A stretch of DNA of 64,000 nt. Source: Takashimella koratensis. Taxonomy: Eukaryota > Basidiomycota > Tremellomycetes > Trichosporonales > Tetragoniomycetaceae. Below, in pieces: positions 23,572 to 34,983 of the stretch. Every line of letters begins with the position of its first letter. Within the stretch, counting starts at the first letter, position 1. Below the pieces are notes generated by a model. The model was given only the letters and a program-made list of their open reading frames with translations, searched no databases and had not been told where the DNA came from. The stretch spans positions 252,845 through 316,844 of the forward strand of contig BCKT01000004.1 in NCBI GenBank assembly GCA_003116875.1, in the 5' to 3' direction. Both the position numbers and the translations under genes were made by a program.

Positions 23572-24889
23572 GGCGGTGGATTGAGGTAGATAAACAAAGG
23601 ATGGTCGTCGTCGTCGTTGTGGATGTCCCCAAATTGACGCAGGTGAAAAAGTCCCGAGCCGGGTGATTTTGGGAGTCGTCGGTCCGGAGTGGCGGCGGAG
23701 CGGTGTCAATTGCAGCTCACCATGAGGCATCACTCTACAAGCAAGGCCTCTCATCGCTCTTTCCAATGCGCCATCGCTAGCAGTCGACCTCGGGACCGTT
23801 CGGGGCAAGCCAACCCGCCACCTATGTCCGCTGAAACCTCTGTAGTATGTTGTTCCCTTGATGCCACCGAAAGCCCACAAAATTATGAACATGAACCTTT
23901 GTGTTTGCCAAGAGATGGAGGATGCGGCGATTGAGGTCCCTGTTACCTCCCAGGTGCTTACTTCGTGGGAGAAGTCACCGACGCAGTGAGCTGAGGTCTA
24001 GTCTGCGAAGACGAGACCCGGAGTGATACCATCCTCCATTCGTTTGGCACCGAACTGTTCGTTTCGCGATGGATGGCTTGTGGTTGATGATGTTTGGTCG
24101 TATCGGCGCTGGGTCAGGAGGCATTGGATGATGCATCTGTCAAGTTCTTGTAGAGAAAATACCATCGAGAAACTTCAGCGAACGATACCTAGAAGCACAT
24201 CCCAAGTTTGCTTAGAGCGGTGCATCGCACAGTCCTCCTGGCTTAAACCCAGATGAGTACCAACTGCTTGACCTGGGGAAAGGGTGTATCGCCTTGGTTG
24301 GTAGCAGCGCTGAGAGCGGCACAAACGGGGGGGGGGGGGGGGCTGAACTTGTTGTCGGAGTTTGTCCCACCCGTTTCAACTACCTTTCTTGAACCTCCCT
24401 TTTTCAGGTATCGGAGGCTAAAAAGATGGCATGACAAAGACTTGCCTCCGGTTGAAGGCGTCCTTTGACAATCCTTTCAGAATCCGGTTCTGAAAGGGAG
24501 TGAACCGCAGTATTTGAACGGTGGCGGGGCGCAATCTGCAGCAGCTTTGAGCGAGGTGACAGCGAGAGCCCAAGCGGTCGAAAGAGCTAGTAGATAGTTC
24601 CTTTGAACGGTCGGGGTATACCAGTCGGGTGAGAAATGTTATCCTTTTGCAGTCATGGGATAGTCCCATACGTTCACCACTCATGTACGTGAATACCCAA
24701 GTGTTTGACCGCCGGCTGCTCATGAACTCTTAGGTCTTTCCCCATTCTCTCAACTCGACCACATAGCTATCTGATCAGTACTCTCACTTTCTGTTATACT
24801 CTCTTTATCATCGCCCCTCTTTCCGACAAATGACGTCCTCCCTCTTTGTACACTGACCTCACCCATCACTGCTTTCTCTCCCTCCAAGT
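23572..24889. other. Intergenic, no recognised gene; G16 run
   Basis: About 1.3 kb. No conserved reading frame is seen. It contains an uninterrupted G16 run (24327-24342). A pyrimidine-rich stretch lies just before the gene at 24890 and is probably its promoter and leader. On the minus strand, the part next to PHO13 is open in the PHO13 frame to 23892. Confidence 0.6.
24327..24342 (+). repeat. G16 homopolymer
   Basis: Sixteen consecutive G on the plus strand. It could form G-quadruplex structure between strands, and its length is hard for sequencers to call correctly. Confidence 0.85.
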
Positions 24890-26644
24890 ATGTCGGTCCC
24901 TGGAGGCAGCGCCTTGGCTGTCAACCCCGTTATGGTGGCGACGTTGGGACCTCCGCTGATCGCCGAGGTCGCTTCATGGAAGCCACTCAGTTCTTTATCC
25001 GATAAAGAACTGATCACTGAGTTTTCTAGCATCATGAAACTGACGAAACTCAAGGAATACATCGAGTCCACGACGGCGAAAGCTATGCAGAAGGCTGCCG
25101 CAACAAATCCGTTGTCAAATCTCTCCCTGCCGAACAAATGTTGTACTACTTCAATACAAGCTGGAATGCTTCTTGCTAGCGACAAGAAATTCGCCGCTGC
25201 AGTGAAGACATTCAACCAAAGCGACAGCCTTGTTCAGCGAGCCACCCAGGCCTGGGTATCCACGGCTTTATGGAGTCCCAAAACGAAAATCGACGACACT
25301 CTCGGCTTATGGCGAAGGAAACCCAAAGAGGATACGGTTTTCACCGAGCTGCGCAATCGCATCAGGGAGGCGAGAGCTCCCCAAAGGCTCATGGTCTATC
25401 AAGCGGAATGTTTCCTAAGGCACATGCAGCGCACAAAGTCCAGGACTACTCAAGGCAGTCCTGCAAGTGGCGATCGTTCCTCTGATGAACAGCAAGAAAA
25501 TCGGACCCCACGCTGGCGTGGACTCACACCTACGGATCTGGGCGATGTTAGCAAAAGCAACTACCAGACCCAATACTCAGGTCCCCAATGGGGTAAGATG
25601 CCATTCACCGAGGAGAATCTGTCGCTTGGAATTTCACTCATCACTACCTTGCGTCTTCTCGGAGAAGCTCCTGGTAAGTATAAAGACTTTGTATATTTTG
25701 GAAGGCTAATCTCACGCCATGGGTACCACCTGTCTGAATAGATGCTCCACCGGGACGTGATGATCTCTCGACCATGGCCGAAACACTCAAGGAAGCATGG
25801 GCGAGTGCTGCCAAAGTTGACAACCCCGAATCTGCCGACGGGCTATCGTTTATTGCTGATGCCCTGTCGAAGAGCATCAAGGTCGATGCTGCGAGGCTTA
25901 CCTCTAGTCTTTTTGAGTTCACCCAAGGAGTGAAGGTCAAAGAGCTACCTGAGACTCCTGACACCTTCCTCGCTGAGCTGCAATCCAAGTTGTGCGCACG
26001 TAATCAGCAGAGAATCAACGATTTTACTACCGCTGCTAGCAGCTACGACGAATCGACAAAGAAGGACGTCGGAAGTATGCTGAGAGATGTGCTTCGATCC
26101 CTTGGGCAAGGTGGAAGTGAGTCTTGCCATTCGTGTTGTGTTAACTAATGACTACAGACTGGGAAGACACCCAGGACAACAATGAAAAAATGGGCACTCT
26201 TATCTGAATGGATTCCAGAGTCTCAGTCAGCGCCCATTTCCTACCGAGACGCACAGATCGACCGCTATCACCCGACTTGTCCATGCGATAGGAAAGGGCA
26301 CCCGGGACGGCATGCTCGACGTTAATGGCAAACTGTCGGTTAACCTGAAAGCCGTCCCAGACGATGACAAGTCCACCGCGCGAGAGCTTGAGACTGCCAT
26401 GACGCCGTATTTTCACTCAGATGGAGGGTTCTCCCTTATCCCTGCGGATCAGCTGCTCAGAAGGATGTCAGGAAGTTTGGCGACTTCCAGTTTGGTTAGC
26501 GTGGAGGTAGTTTCACAGGTGACTGCAGGGGGAGCGATTTTGGAGAAGGATATTATCGAGGCGCCCCGGTCTGATGAGCCGACTTCGGAGATACTCGCTG
26601 AGGAAGGCGGCACTACTGAGATTACGACTTCGGTCTCTGTCTGA
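24890..26644 (+). CDS. Unrecognised three-exon gene, open to its end only with a one-base shift
   Basis: I do not recognise this protein. Exons 24890-25673, 25742-26116 and 26158 onward join in frame with clean GTAAGT and GTGAGT donors, a TAACTAAT-like branch site and TAG/CAG acceptors. The result is about 548 residues, soluble, Ser/Thr/Lys-rich, without membrane helices or zinc motifs. In exon 3 the frame closes at TGA 26205-26207. If one base is gained in the A6 run at 26185-26190 (or the ribosome slips back one), the frame runs on to the stop at 26642-26644. This downstream part begins HSYLNGFQSLSQRPFPTETH and includes ITRLVHAIGKGTRDGMLDVN and a polar tail. Possible readings are a base-calling error, a recent pseudogene or a frameshifted gene. 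It is convergent with the gene at 26747. Confidence 0.6.
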
Positions 26645-26746
26645 TGATTATCTTCCTTGCTAGGCGATTGAGTCTCTCCTACTTTCCGATGTTATTTGCA
26701 AGATAATGATGCATTTCTCGGGTTTGTGCGTGACACCATTGATACA

Positions 26747-29118
26747 TCAAAACACGATATCCTCTACCTTCCACCTTCCAATCACGTCCTCTGGCGCTGC
26801 ACTCTGTACCTGCGCCTGTCCCTCCCCTTGACCCTTCTGTCCACCCTTCTTCCCATGCCCTACCCTTGCCGCTGCCGCTGCCCTTCGTTTCGCAGCGACC
26901 TCGTCGGCGCGATGCTGTTCCCTGCTCGCGAGTGTGAGTGCGGCGTCGATCGGGGCCCGGAGACGCCGGTAGTCTGTCTGAACGGAGAGCAGGTGGGTGA
27001 CCGTGGTTTGAAGACGTTCGAGGAGAAGAGAGGAACGGTCGTCGGTGAGGATAGAGGTGGAGTGGGCGTCAAGAATGAACGAGCAGTGTGTGATGATCTG
27101 GGGTGGGTCAGTGGGTGCGTGGAGATGGTAAAGCACTCACATTGCTCAATGATGACGCAGAGGCGGCAGCCGCGTCGAGCTCGGGCCATGTATCTAACCC
27201 GTCTCCTGAGTTGACAATCTCCTCAGCGAGTCGGATCAGCTGCTCCAGGACCTTCAAAGCCGAGTCCACAGAGAGCTGGCGAGCTAGTTCGACGCGGTAT
27301 TTGGAATCAGGCAAGGGTGCGGACAAAATATCTTGCAAGGTGGAGACGAGGTTGGGGCCCTGCGGCTCGAGTGCGGATTTAAGGAGTGAGACGGTCACGG
27401 AGGATGGGAGGGAGGGGTTGTTTCGAACCAATCGAGAGATCGAGCGCTGAGGTGGTCAGCTCAACGATGTAGATTTTCTGGTAGCTGATACTTACCATAT
27501 CGCCGCATGGGAGGAGACCAGTGATGACCAACCCTCCTTCTCGCATCGAATCGTCGAGGAGTTTCCGATCTACTAGCGTCCGCATTATCTTCTTAGGATA
27601 CACTCCAGTAGCCGTGTATTTCTTCCCTTCGTCGTTCTGCGTAGAAGTGAGCGCCGCGGAGAAGATGATCTCAAGCAAGGTTTTGACGAGTTGCGGTGAG
27701 ATCTTGGCGAGTCGCTGACCGTGAGCAACAGGCACAGCCTTTGCGTCCTCGGTCTCAAGCCATGATGACCAGACTGCCTCTGCATCCTTTGCCGATTTCG
27801 CGTCGTTCAAAGCCGCTCGGAGTTGTTGGATCATCGAGGTTGTCGAGTCGTTGAGTGACGAAGCGGATTTGCTGGGCCCGAAGAAAGCAGCGGAGCGCTC
27901 ACGGGAGCCGATAAGCGTGTTGAGGCCGATGCCGGAGATCGGAATAGACACTTCGCATGTGTACACGACACTCCGTGACGCGCCGTTGGACAGAATGTTG
28001 AGGACGACACCGATGACGAAGATGTTTTTATATTGCGAGATGAGGGTCAGGTGGCTGACTGTCCCTGATGCGGTGGTGGAGACGGGTGAGGAGGAGAGGA
28101 TGGCAGGGAGAGAAGAGGTGGGAACAGCGAGGACGAGAGAAGAGTCGGACGATCCGGGTTGAGCGGTCGCGATGAGTGAGAGAGGAGTGGAAGGCGAAGG
28201 AAGGGAGAGGAGCGCAGAGGGACGCTTGACAAGAGCGATTGGTGGTTCGGCAACGGTTTCGTTGATGTTTCTGTAGTACATCCTGCTCGAGGTGTCTGGG
28301 GTGTCAGCGGCGGTGTGAAATCAAACCTACCGATAGCAACTACCGCGCCATCGTCGCTGATGCTTGCATGTTGCAACTTTGGCTCCCCAGGCAACGTCGA
28401 CTCGGACACCTCTCTGACTCTCACATCGCTGTCCACGTCGACTTGAAGCAGACTGATCCGTCCTTGCTCTTCCACCACAGCCACGCGGAGACTCGACCCG
28501 GTACTCGTGTCGTTCCGCAATACCTTTGCAGCGACGACTGTCGATCGTGAGCGAGCGGGTGCGGAAGAACTAGCGAGGGTGGAGGTCAAGTCGTCGTTGA
28601 GGACGGAGATGGAGCCGTCAACGCAAACAGCGGCAAGGCGGTCGTTGCCGAATACGTGCAGAGAGTGACAAGCTTGATCCAAGCGAACAAAAGATCGACT
28701 TGAATCGTCCTCTCCTTTCCAAACCCACAACACTCGACCCTTGTCGTCTTTCTTCAACCCCTCACCGCTTTCAATAGCGACAACAGTGACACGCTCCTCG
28801 ACATTGCCATCCTCTATTTGCTTGTCCTTGGGGAAGTAGAAGCTTGTCGGTGCCGAAGCGAAAACGGTAGACGGTGGGACAGTGAACGATGTCGTTGGTC
28901 GGATACTCTTCACCTGTGGGTACGAGTCAGTCTGAGTGAGAGTGAAGAGTGGAGAAACTCACGTCGTATGTCCACACACCGTCGCCGTGGACGGCAGCAA
29001 CGGCCAAACGTCCTTTACTTCCGACCACGGGAGACAGAGCGACATCAGGGATCTTTGAAGACGAGGCGCGAGGGTGTGAGAAGTTGGCGAGCGTCGTCGG
29101 GACCGATATCGAGGTCAT
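26747..29118 (-). CDS. NOL11/Utp8-like nucleolar protein (tentative)
   Basis: About 700-750 residues from five or six exons. The N-terminal half looks like a degenerate beta-propeller: GRLAVAAVHGDGVWTYD, SRSFVRLDQACHSLHVF, GNDRLAAVCVDGSISVL, HASISDDGAVVAI. The C-terminal half is helical, with ITHCSFILDAHSTSIL, which resembles the conserved LLDAHF segment of NOL11, and ends IGRWKVEDIVF after a Lys/Gln-rich linker. NOL11 and yeast Utp8 belong to the t-UTP (UtpA) subcomplex that couples rDNA transcription to early small-subunit processing. The match rests on architecture and short motifs. Divergent from the nitrilase gene, 215 bp apart. Confidence 0.5.
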
Positions 29119-29333
29119 GGTGGATGGTAGTTGTGGAGGACGTCGATTGAAGGATGCTTGAAAAAATATAAACCTAGACAAAGCGATTACGTCAGCATGT
29201 CTACTCGTTCCTGGGGCCCCATAGACGTTATCAGCCGCATTTCTCGCAACTCGCAATCATCTCGCCATCGATTCACTCATCGTCCTCTGACTACCTACCC
29301 CTCACCCTCTACTCTCACCACAGCTACCAACGC

Positions 29334-30764
29334 ATGCTTTTGCGATCTGGGAGCTTTCTCACTGTGAATCTCTTACGTCGAGTACCCCTATCTCTCTCCG
29401 CCCAGTCTTTTGTCCGCCCTCCCCACTTCCAACCTCTTCTTCGGACGTCGCCGACAACTACGTTTATCCATCGCAACATGGCCACCACCGCACCTACGTC
29501 CGCTGCCAAAGTCGCAGTGTGCCAGATCTTGTCCACCGCAGACCCGGAACACAACCTCGCCATCTCTTCCAAGCTCGTCCGCAAGGCTGTTGCGGCTGGT
29601 GCCACGGTATGCTATTCTCACTAATACCCCTGCTAACAACTCTAGGCTTGTTTCCTTCCCGAGGCGAGCGACTTTATCGTCCAGAGCGCCGAGGAATGCC
29701 GTAAGCTCTCCTTCCCTCTCTCCAAGCATGCTTTCACCCTGGGGCTCCAAGCGTTGGCCAAGGAGCTCAAAGTGGTCATCTCGGTCGGAGTACATGACCT
29801 CCCCGAAGCCGACGAGTCAAACGACGAGCCTGAGGGGAGTATTCGTGTCTACAACACTCACGTTCTTATCGGCAGGGAAGGACAGATCCTCGCAAGGTAC
29901 CGCAAGGCAAGTCAGAGGTTATCGATCACTGAGGAGTGAGCACTAACTACTGATACAGGTACACCTGTTCGACGTGCAATTGACACCCCCGCCGAACCCG
30001 GACGGCACGATCCCACCGCCGAAGAAAGGAGGCGAGTCGGACCGTGTCATGCCGGGGCAAAAGATCGAGCCGCCCGTGGACGTAGAAGGGATCGGGAAGA
30101 TTGGTCTGGAGATCTGTTATGACATTCGGTGAGCTCGTGGCAGGGTACACGGGCTGATACCTCGATGTAGATTCCCCGAGGAGAGCATCATCTTAACCCG
30201 ACTCGGAGCTGAGATCTTAACATTCCCTTCGGCGTTCACTTTGAAGACTGGCAAAGATCACTGGCGTGAGTGGCCTTAGGCTTACTCTCCGGTTTATCCA
30301 TACAAGCCCAAGCCACCCCGCTGACTCTTCTCAATCCTCCAGCCACCCTCGTCGTAAGCCTAACAGTCTTCTTGCTGACGCAAAACCTCGCTGACGATTG
30401 TCACAGCGCGCCCAGGCGATTCAGTTCCAAGTCTACGTCCTCGCGTCGGCGCAGTACGGTGCACACAACCCTCAGCGCTCGTCGTGGGGCGAGACACTTG
30501 CCTTTGACCCCTGGGGTCGCCCTCTTGGCCGCCTACGTAGCGTCGAGGACACGACCGAGGCTGAGAAGTCGGTTGTCGATAAGACCTACGCAGAGAGTGG
30601 CGAGTTCTTCCTCTGCGACATTGACACGGGACTCGTCAGGTGCGTAAAATCAGCTGTATACGAGGCTTTGAGTATAGCTGATTTGTGTGATCAGGGACAC
30701 GAGGAAGCAGATCCCGCTTGCTATCCAGAAACGATCCGACGTCTATGGCGTGGTAGGACAGTAA
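29334..30764 (+). CDS. Nitrilase-family amidase (Nit1/Nit2 type)
   Basis: Carbon-nitrogen hydrolase of the branch that includes deaminated-glutathione amidase. The catalytic triad is visible: Glu in CFLPEASDF, Lys in ILARYRKVHLFD, Cys in GKIGLEICYDIRFPEE. Further family blocks are GAEILTFPSAFTLKTGKDHW, the ARAQAIQFQVYVLASAQYG helix, SWGETLAFDPWG and the end SDVYGVVGQ. Seven or eight exons, roughly 340 residues. The first ATG (MLLRSGSFLTVNLLRRVPL) opens a basic, hydroxyl-rich presequence of about 48 residues likely to direct mitochondrial import. A second ATG (MATTAPTSAAKVAV) starts exactly where cytosolic members start, so both forms may be made. Confidence 0.88.
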
Positions 30765-30879
30765 CGGCGAAAGTCGATCGGTGAAAAATACATACAATAG
30801 ATGATAAGATGCAATGTCAATGCTAGAGACCAAGACTGTATTGATATGCGTGGACCACATGGAGGCGAAAGTCATTTGA

Positions 30880-31820
30880 TTACACGAAGGAATTGCTGAG
30901 GCGCTTGACACGGCCTTTGGCCTTGCCTTGGCCGTTCTCCACCAGACCCGCACGCTTCCATGGCCATAGGATGTATACAACCCGCGAGTTGATGAGGGCT
31001 AGGGGTATCTGAAGAAATGAGTGCCGGCTTCTGTGTAGATATCAGGAAAGCAGGACTCACTGGGCCGTAGGTGTTGGAGTCTCGGGTTTGGTAATGCGAG
31101 TCGCCTTCCACCCAGCAGTGGCCTGGAGGTATTCTCACAGGCGTCGGTGGAGATGGTGGGAGCGGGTGCACCTGGAAAAGTAAGAAAGGCGTCGCTTGTA
31201 GGGGTGAAATGGATGACACTCACGACATCTCCTTCGAGCGCTACTATCCGTTTTGTGGTGAGCAGTTCAGGATTTTGTGGTGACCTGAGCAGGGTTAGCT
31301 ATCGGGTCACACAGTTAGAAACTGACTCACCAGAGAGTCACCACGTCACCTCGCTTCAGACCCATACTCAGTGCCACTCTCCACCTCTCCAGCAGCACCA
31401 CGTCTTTGTGCAACGGCGACGCCGAGAGATTCGGGTTGAACGTCGGCTACACCGATCCCATCAGCTTGCCTTCCTTTGTTGGTCGTACGACCACGACGAG
31501 AGGAGCTTACCTGCATGCTCGATCCGCTAACGCTGGCGAGAGAATACACGTGTCGCGTGAAGAAGATGCCCACGGGGACCCAGGCGAGGAGTTTCCTAGA
31601 GGTGTTAGACAATGGCGTCATGAGGGCAAGTCGATACGTACATGCCTTCCCGGAAGGCCGGATGCCTGAAGAACCCTCGGGCGGACGACATGGGAGGAGG
31701 CTCAGCAGAGGCTGTCGCGGAATAGGGTATCGAGGAACACCAAGGGGGGAAAGGGCCAAGCGGAACCTGCGAACCTGGTATGCGCTGTGCTGTGGATGAT
31801 GAAGGGTGGATGTTGAGCAT
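30880..31820 (-). CDS. IMP2: Mitochondrial inner membrane protease subunit 2
   Basis: Signal-peptidase-like enzyme that trims sorting signals of inner-membrane and intermembrane-space proteins. A hydrophobic anchor (LAWVPVGIFFTRHVYSLASV) leads into SGSSMQPTFNP, which has the catalytic Ser. Then come KRGDVVTLWSPQNPELLTTK, with the catalytic Lys in TTKRIVALEGD, and HCWVEGDSHYQTRDSNTYGP, the box E segment typical of Imp2. The tail is basic (GKAKGRVKRLSNSF). Five or six exons. The start MLNIHPSSSTAQR (31820) is the first ATG; a second (MSSARGFFRHPAFREG, about 31692) is possible. Head-to-head with MAP1, 155 bp apart. Confidence 0.9.
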
Positions 31821-31868
31821 CCGAAATCGTCGGTCAGCCAGAAAAATCCAGTCTCTCGATGTTTTCGT

Positions 31869-31874
31869 CACGTG
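31869..31874. promoter_or_regulatory. CACGTG box between IMP2 and MAP1
   Basis: A TCACGTGA site in the 155-bp gap between divergent starts, a candidate bHLH/bZIP element that could serve both genes. A single occurrence; chance is possible. Confidence 0.35.
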
Positions 31875-31975
31875 ACATATCCACTGAGTTTTTCCTGCGA
31901 AAAGAGCCGTCTGCTTTGAACACTTTGACTATCCTCCATTCAACCACCCGACCCCGACTCACCGCCCGCGGGATC

Positions 31976-33888
31976 ATGACAATGACGATCTGCACAGGGT
32001 GCCAGGAGAAGGAGGCGTCTCGCCTCGAGTGTCCCAATTGCAAGAAGTGAGCGCGAGGTTCTGGACCGGGCCGTGGAATGCGCGTTGATGGGGGGCTCAC
32101 CCGTGCTGACTTATCGCTCTAGGCTTGGGATCAACGGTAGTTTCTTCTGCGACCAGGATTGCTTCAAGAAGAACTGTGCGTAGAGGGTATAAGAGCAGGC
32201 GCTGTGAGGCTCATGGTGTGAGGTACCGCAGCTGACACTCCTCAGGGGTAAGCCGAGACTTGGGCTTGATGGCTGGTGGCGAGGTTGACACAGACACAAC
32301 AGGGCACGCACAAACTCATCCACAACATTGTCCAAATAGCGGCCCAGGCAGAAGAGACAAGTACGTACAATTCTTCCCTAACCACCTCTACTTCCTCTCT
32401 CATGTCTGACACCACCATAGAGACCTCGACTCTTCCGCCCAACATGCGCAACTACACCTTCACCGGCCCGCTCCGTCCTGTCTACCCGCTGTCGGCCAAG
32501 CGCGAGGTGCCGCCGCACATCAAGCGCCCCGACTACGCCGACCACCGTGAGCCTTTGACCAGAAGGATATGATTGGATTTTATCTGACATACCACAGCAC
32601 AAGGAATGAGCCCATGTGAGATGGTCCGTGAGCGGGCGCCCCGAATCCTGAACAAGGAGGAGATTGAGGCTTGCAGGGTCGTGTGCAGGGTAAGTACAGC
32701 GATATCACTTTCTCCTGCCTTTGCTGATGCGTCACTCCACAGCTCACACGCGAGGTTTTGGACATCCTCGCTTCTCACGTTCGACCAGGAATCACAACCG
32801 ACGAACTTGATGCGATTTGCCACCAGGCTTGTATCGACCGAAACGCGTACCCTTCTCCTCTCAACTATGCAAAGTTCCCTAAGAGTGTGTGCACCAGTAT
32901 CAACGAGGTCATCTGCCATGTGAGTTGGATCTGGGTGTCTGGGCTCGGACTGACTGGTACAGGGTATCCCTGACCAAAGACCATTGGTCGAGGGCGATAT
33001 CATCAACCTCGACGTTTCTCTGTGTGAGTGCAGCTTCGATTGTGACAGTCACCCCACAGCTGACACGCTCTCAGACCACAACGGGATGCACGGCGACTTG
33101 AACGCGACTTACCCTGTCGGCAAAGTGGACGACGAATCTCTCGAGTTGATCGCGACGACGAAGAAAGCAATGGAAGAGGCGATTGCCATCTGCAAACCTG
33201 GTGTTCCGTTCCGTGATATTGGAAACAAGATTGAGGAGATCACCAAGCCCAAGGGCTTCAGCGTTGTCCGGAGATATACGGGACACGGTGTTCACTACTT
33301 GGTGAGTTGAAGGTTAAGAGATCAGGGGTGGGAGCTGACGACGCAAAGTTTCACGGCGCCCCGACCATTGTGCACTACGGAGGGTCGAAGACGCCAGGAA
33401 AGATGGAGGCGGGGCAGATTTTCACAATTGTGAGTACAGCTGCTCGTCCACTTCGACGAGGTCTTTGTGTAGAGCTAACCATTTTTGTAGGAGCCAATGA
33501 TCAACGCTGGAACTGCCAACCTCGGTGAGTAAGACGTGGTCATGGAGGGATCACAGCTCTGACGCTGATTCATACAGATCACTGGCGCGATGACTGGACC
33601 GCGGTGACGCTCGACGGCCGACGGTCCGCTCAGTTCGAGGAGACCATCCTGTGAGTATCATCGAGCAAATCACTCGGTAGCGCTAACAGTTCGTCTAGTA
33701 TCACTGAAACCGGAGTTGAGATCCTCACACGACCTCCACCCGTTACCTCTTCCTCGTCCAAGAAGAAGAAGAAGAAGTCCAAGTCGGCCGCCGCCAACGT
33801 CGCTGCCAACGGAGACGCGAACGGCGATGGTGCGGCGACACCAGAAGAGGCCGCGACGCCTGCGGTTGGGGCTGAGGAGGAGGACTAG
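31976..33888 (+). CDS. MAP1: Methionine aminopeptidase 1
   Basis: Removes the initiator Met from nascent proteins on cytosolic ribosomes. The N-terminal MYND-like zinc finger ([39 protein letters not shown]) is specific to MetAP1. The catalytic domain shows the five metal ligands: Asp in [16 protein letters not shown] (both Asp residues), His in [12 protein letters not shown], Glu in [13 protein letters not shown] and Glu in [13 protein letters not shown]. Some twelve exons. Beyond the usual end the protein carries a low-complexity tail of about 45 residues with a run of six Lys, Ala-rich segments and an acidic end. The tail is absent from typical MetAP1. Convergent with BOL3. Confidence 0.95.
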
Positions 33889-34004
33889 GAGAGTGTTGAG
33901 CAATTATCATGTCTCGACAAATGTTTCGGATGTGCATTTGAGCGAGGAGTAAGATTAGGTGACTGGTGTATGCATCTGTGTCTACTATATTGTTAGGGAC
34001 AAGC

Positions 34005-34570
34005 TTACTCCTCGACAATCGTCTTGAGCTGTGGGGTGAGTGTACAAGAATGGTTAGCCCGATGACAGAGCTAGTAACCGAAACTCACCTGAAGACCATG
34101 GATCGTCTTGATATCCTCTTTCAAACAGTCGTTGACAAGCTTGTGCTGCTTGATCATGGTCAGGCCCTTGAAAGCAGGCGACGAGATCAAGATTGCGTAG
34201 AATGAGCCGCATCCGCCTGTAAGGTCGACATGTCAGCTCAATCCTAACACAGTTAACCTCGTCTGGATCCTCAATTCCATACATGGACACCAGCCACCAG
34301 CTATCGATGTCGTACCCTGTGATCCAACTCACCAGAGACATCCTGTACCTCTAGCCGCTTCCCAGGAAACTTTGCCGACAACTTGTCATAAATGACTTTT
34401 TCCCCGGCGTCCATTGGCTGTTGCTCAGCCGGGATGGAGTACGCCCTGCGCTGCGCCTGAAGCTGGGTACGGGCGATGATGGGGGAGGAGGAGCTGGCAG
34501 GGGTAGGGCGGGAGATGAGCCGGCGCATGGCGAGGCGAGAGGGCGAGGCGAAGGACATGGCGATGGACAT
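34005..34570 (-). CDS. BOL3: Mitochondrial BolA-family protein Bol3
   Basis: Works with Nfu1 and monothiol glutaredoxin in delivering 4Fe-4S clusters to mitochondrial enzymes such as lipoyl synthase. An N-terminal presequence (MSIAMSFASPSRLAMRRLIS, Arg-rich, no acid) precedes the BolA domain: VIYDKLSAKFPGKRLEVQDV, then GCGSFYAILISSPAFKGLTM and IKQHKLVNDCLKEDIKTIHG with the invariant His and the Cys of the BolA3 branch. Ends LQLKTIVEE. Three or four exons; a second in-frame ATG lies four codons in. Tail-to-tail with MAP1, 116 bp apart. Confidence 0.9.
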
Positions 34571-34983
34571 GGTGAGTCGGGGTAGGAGGTGGATGCGGAG
34601 GAGAGCAAAGATGCAAAGGATGGATCGGATTTCTGCTGACTCAAGAGGGACTGTGAGTAGTAGCCACAAGGGGCAGCCGGGTGTGAAGTCTAGCAATTAC
34701 GTCGATGACACGGTGCGCCTGTGGGTCGGTCTATTGTTGTCGCTCGTCACCGCCCTCTTCCTCATCACCATCCACCACCTCACCGCGTCTCAGACCACCT
34801 CGGCCACTACCAGACAAAGCCACTACCAGCTTTCATACGAGACGTGGGAATTCCGGTGCTATAGATTTGGCTCTGAAAACCCACCCTCGCTAGGACCATT
34901 GCCGTCTACAGGAACCTCGAAACGACCTCGTGTCCTTTCCCATCTATCCCCGAGCTAGCCGACCATCTCACAGATCCACAGCC

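Noticed and set aside
24253..24468. Short plus-strand frame spanning the G16 run
   Set aside because: Gly codons from the homopolymer keep it open; no motif and no splice support.
26312..26644. Separate small gene starting at the internal ATG 26312
   Set aside because: The same frame is open upstream to the A6 run and continues the protein of exons 1-3 after a one-base shift, so one broken gene is the simpler reading.
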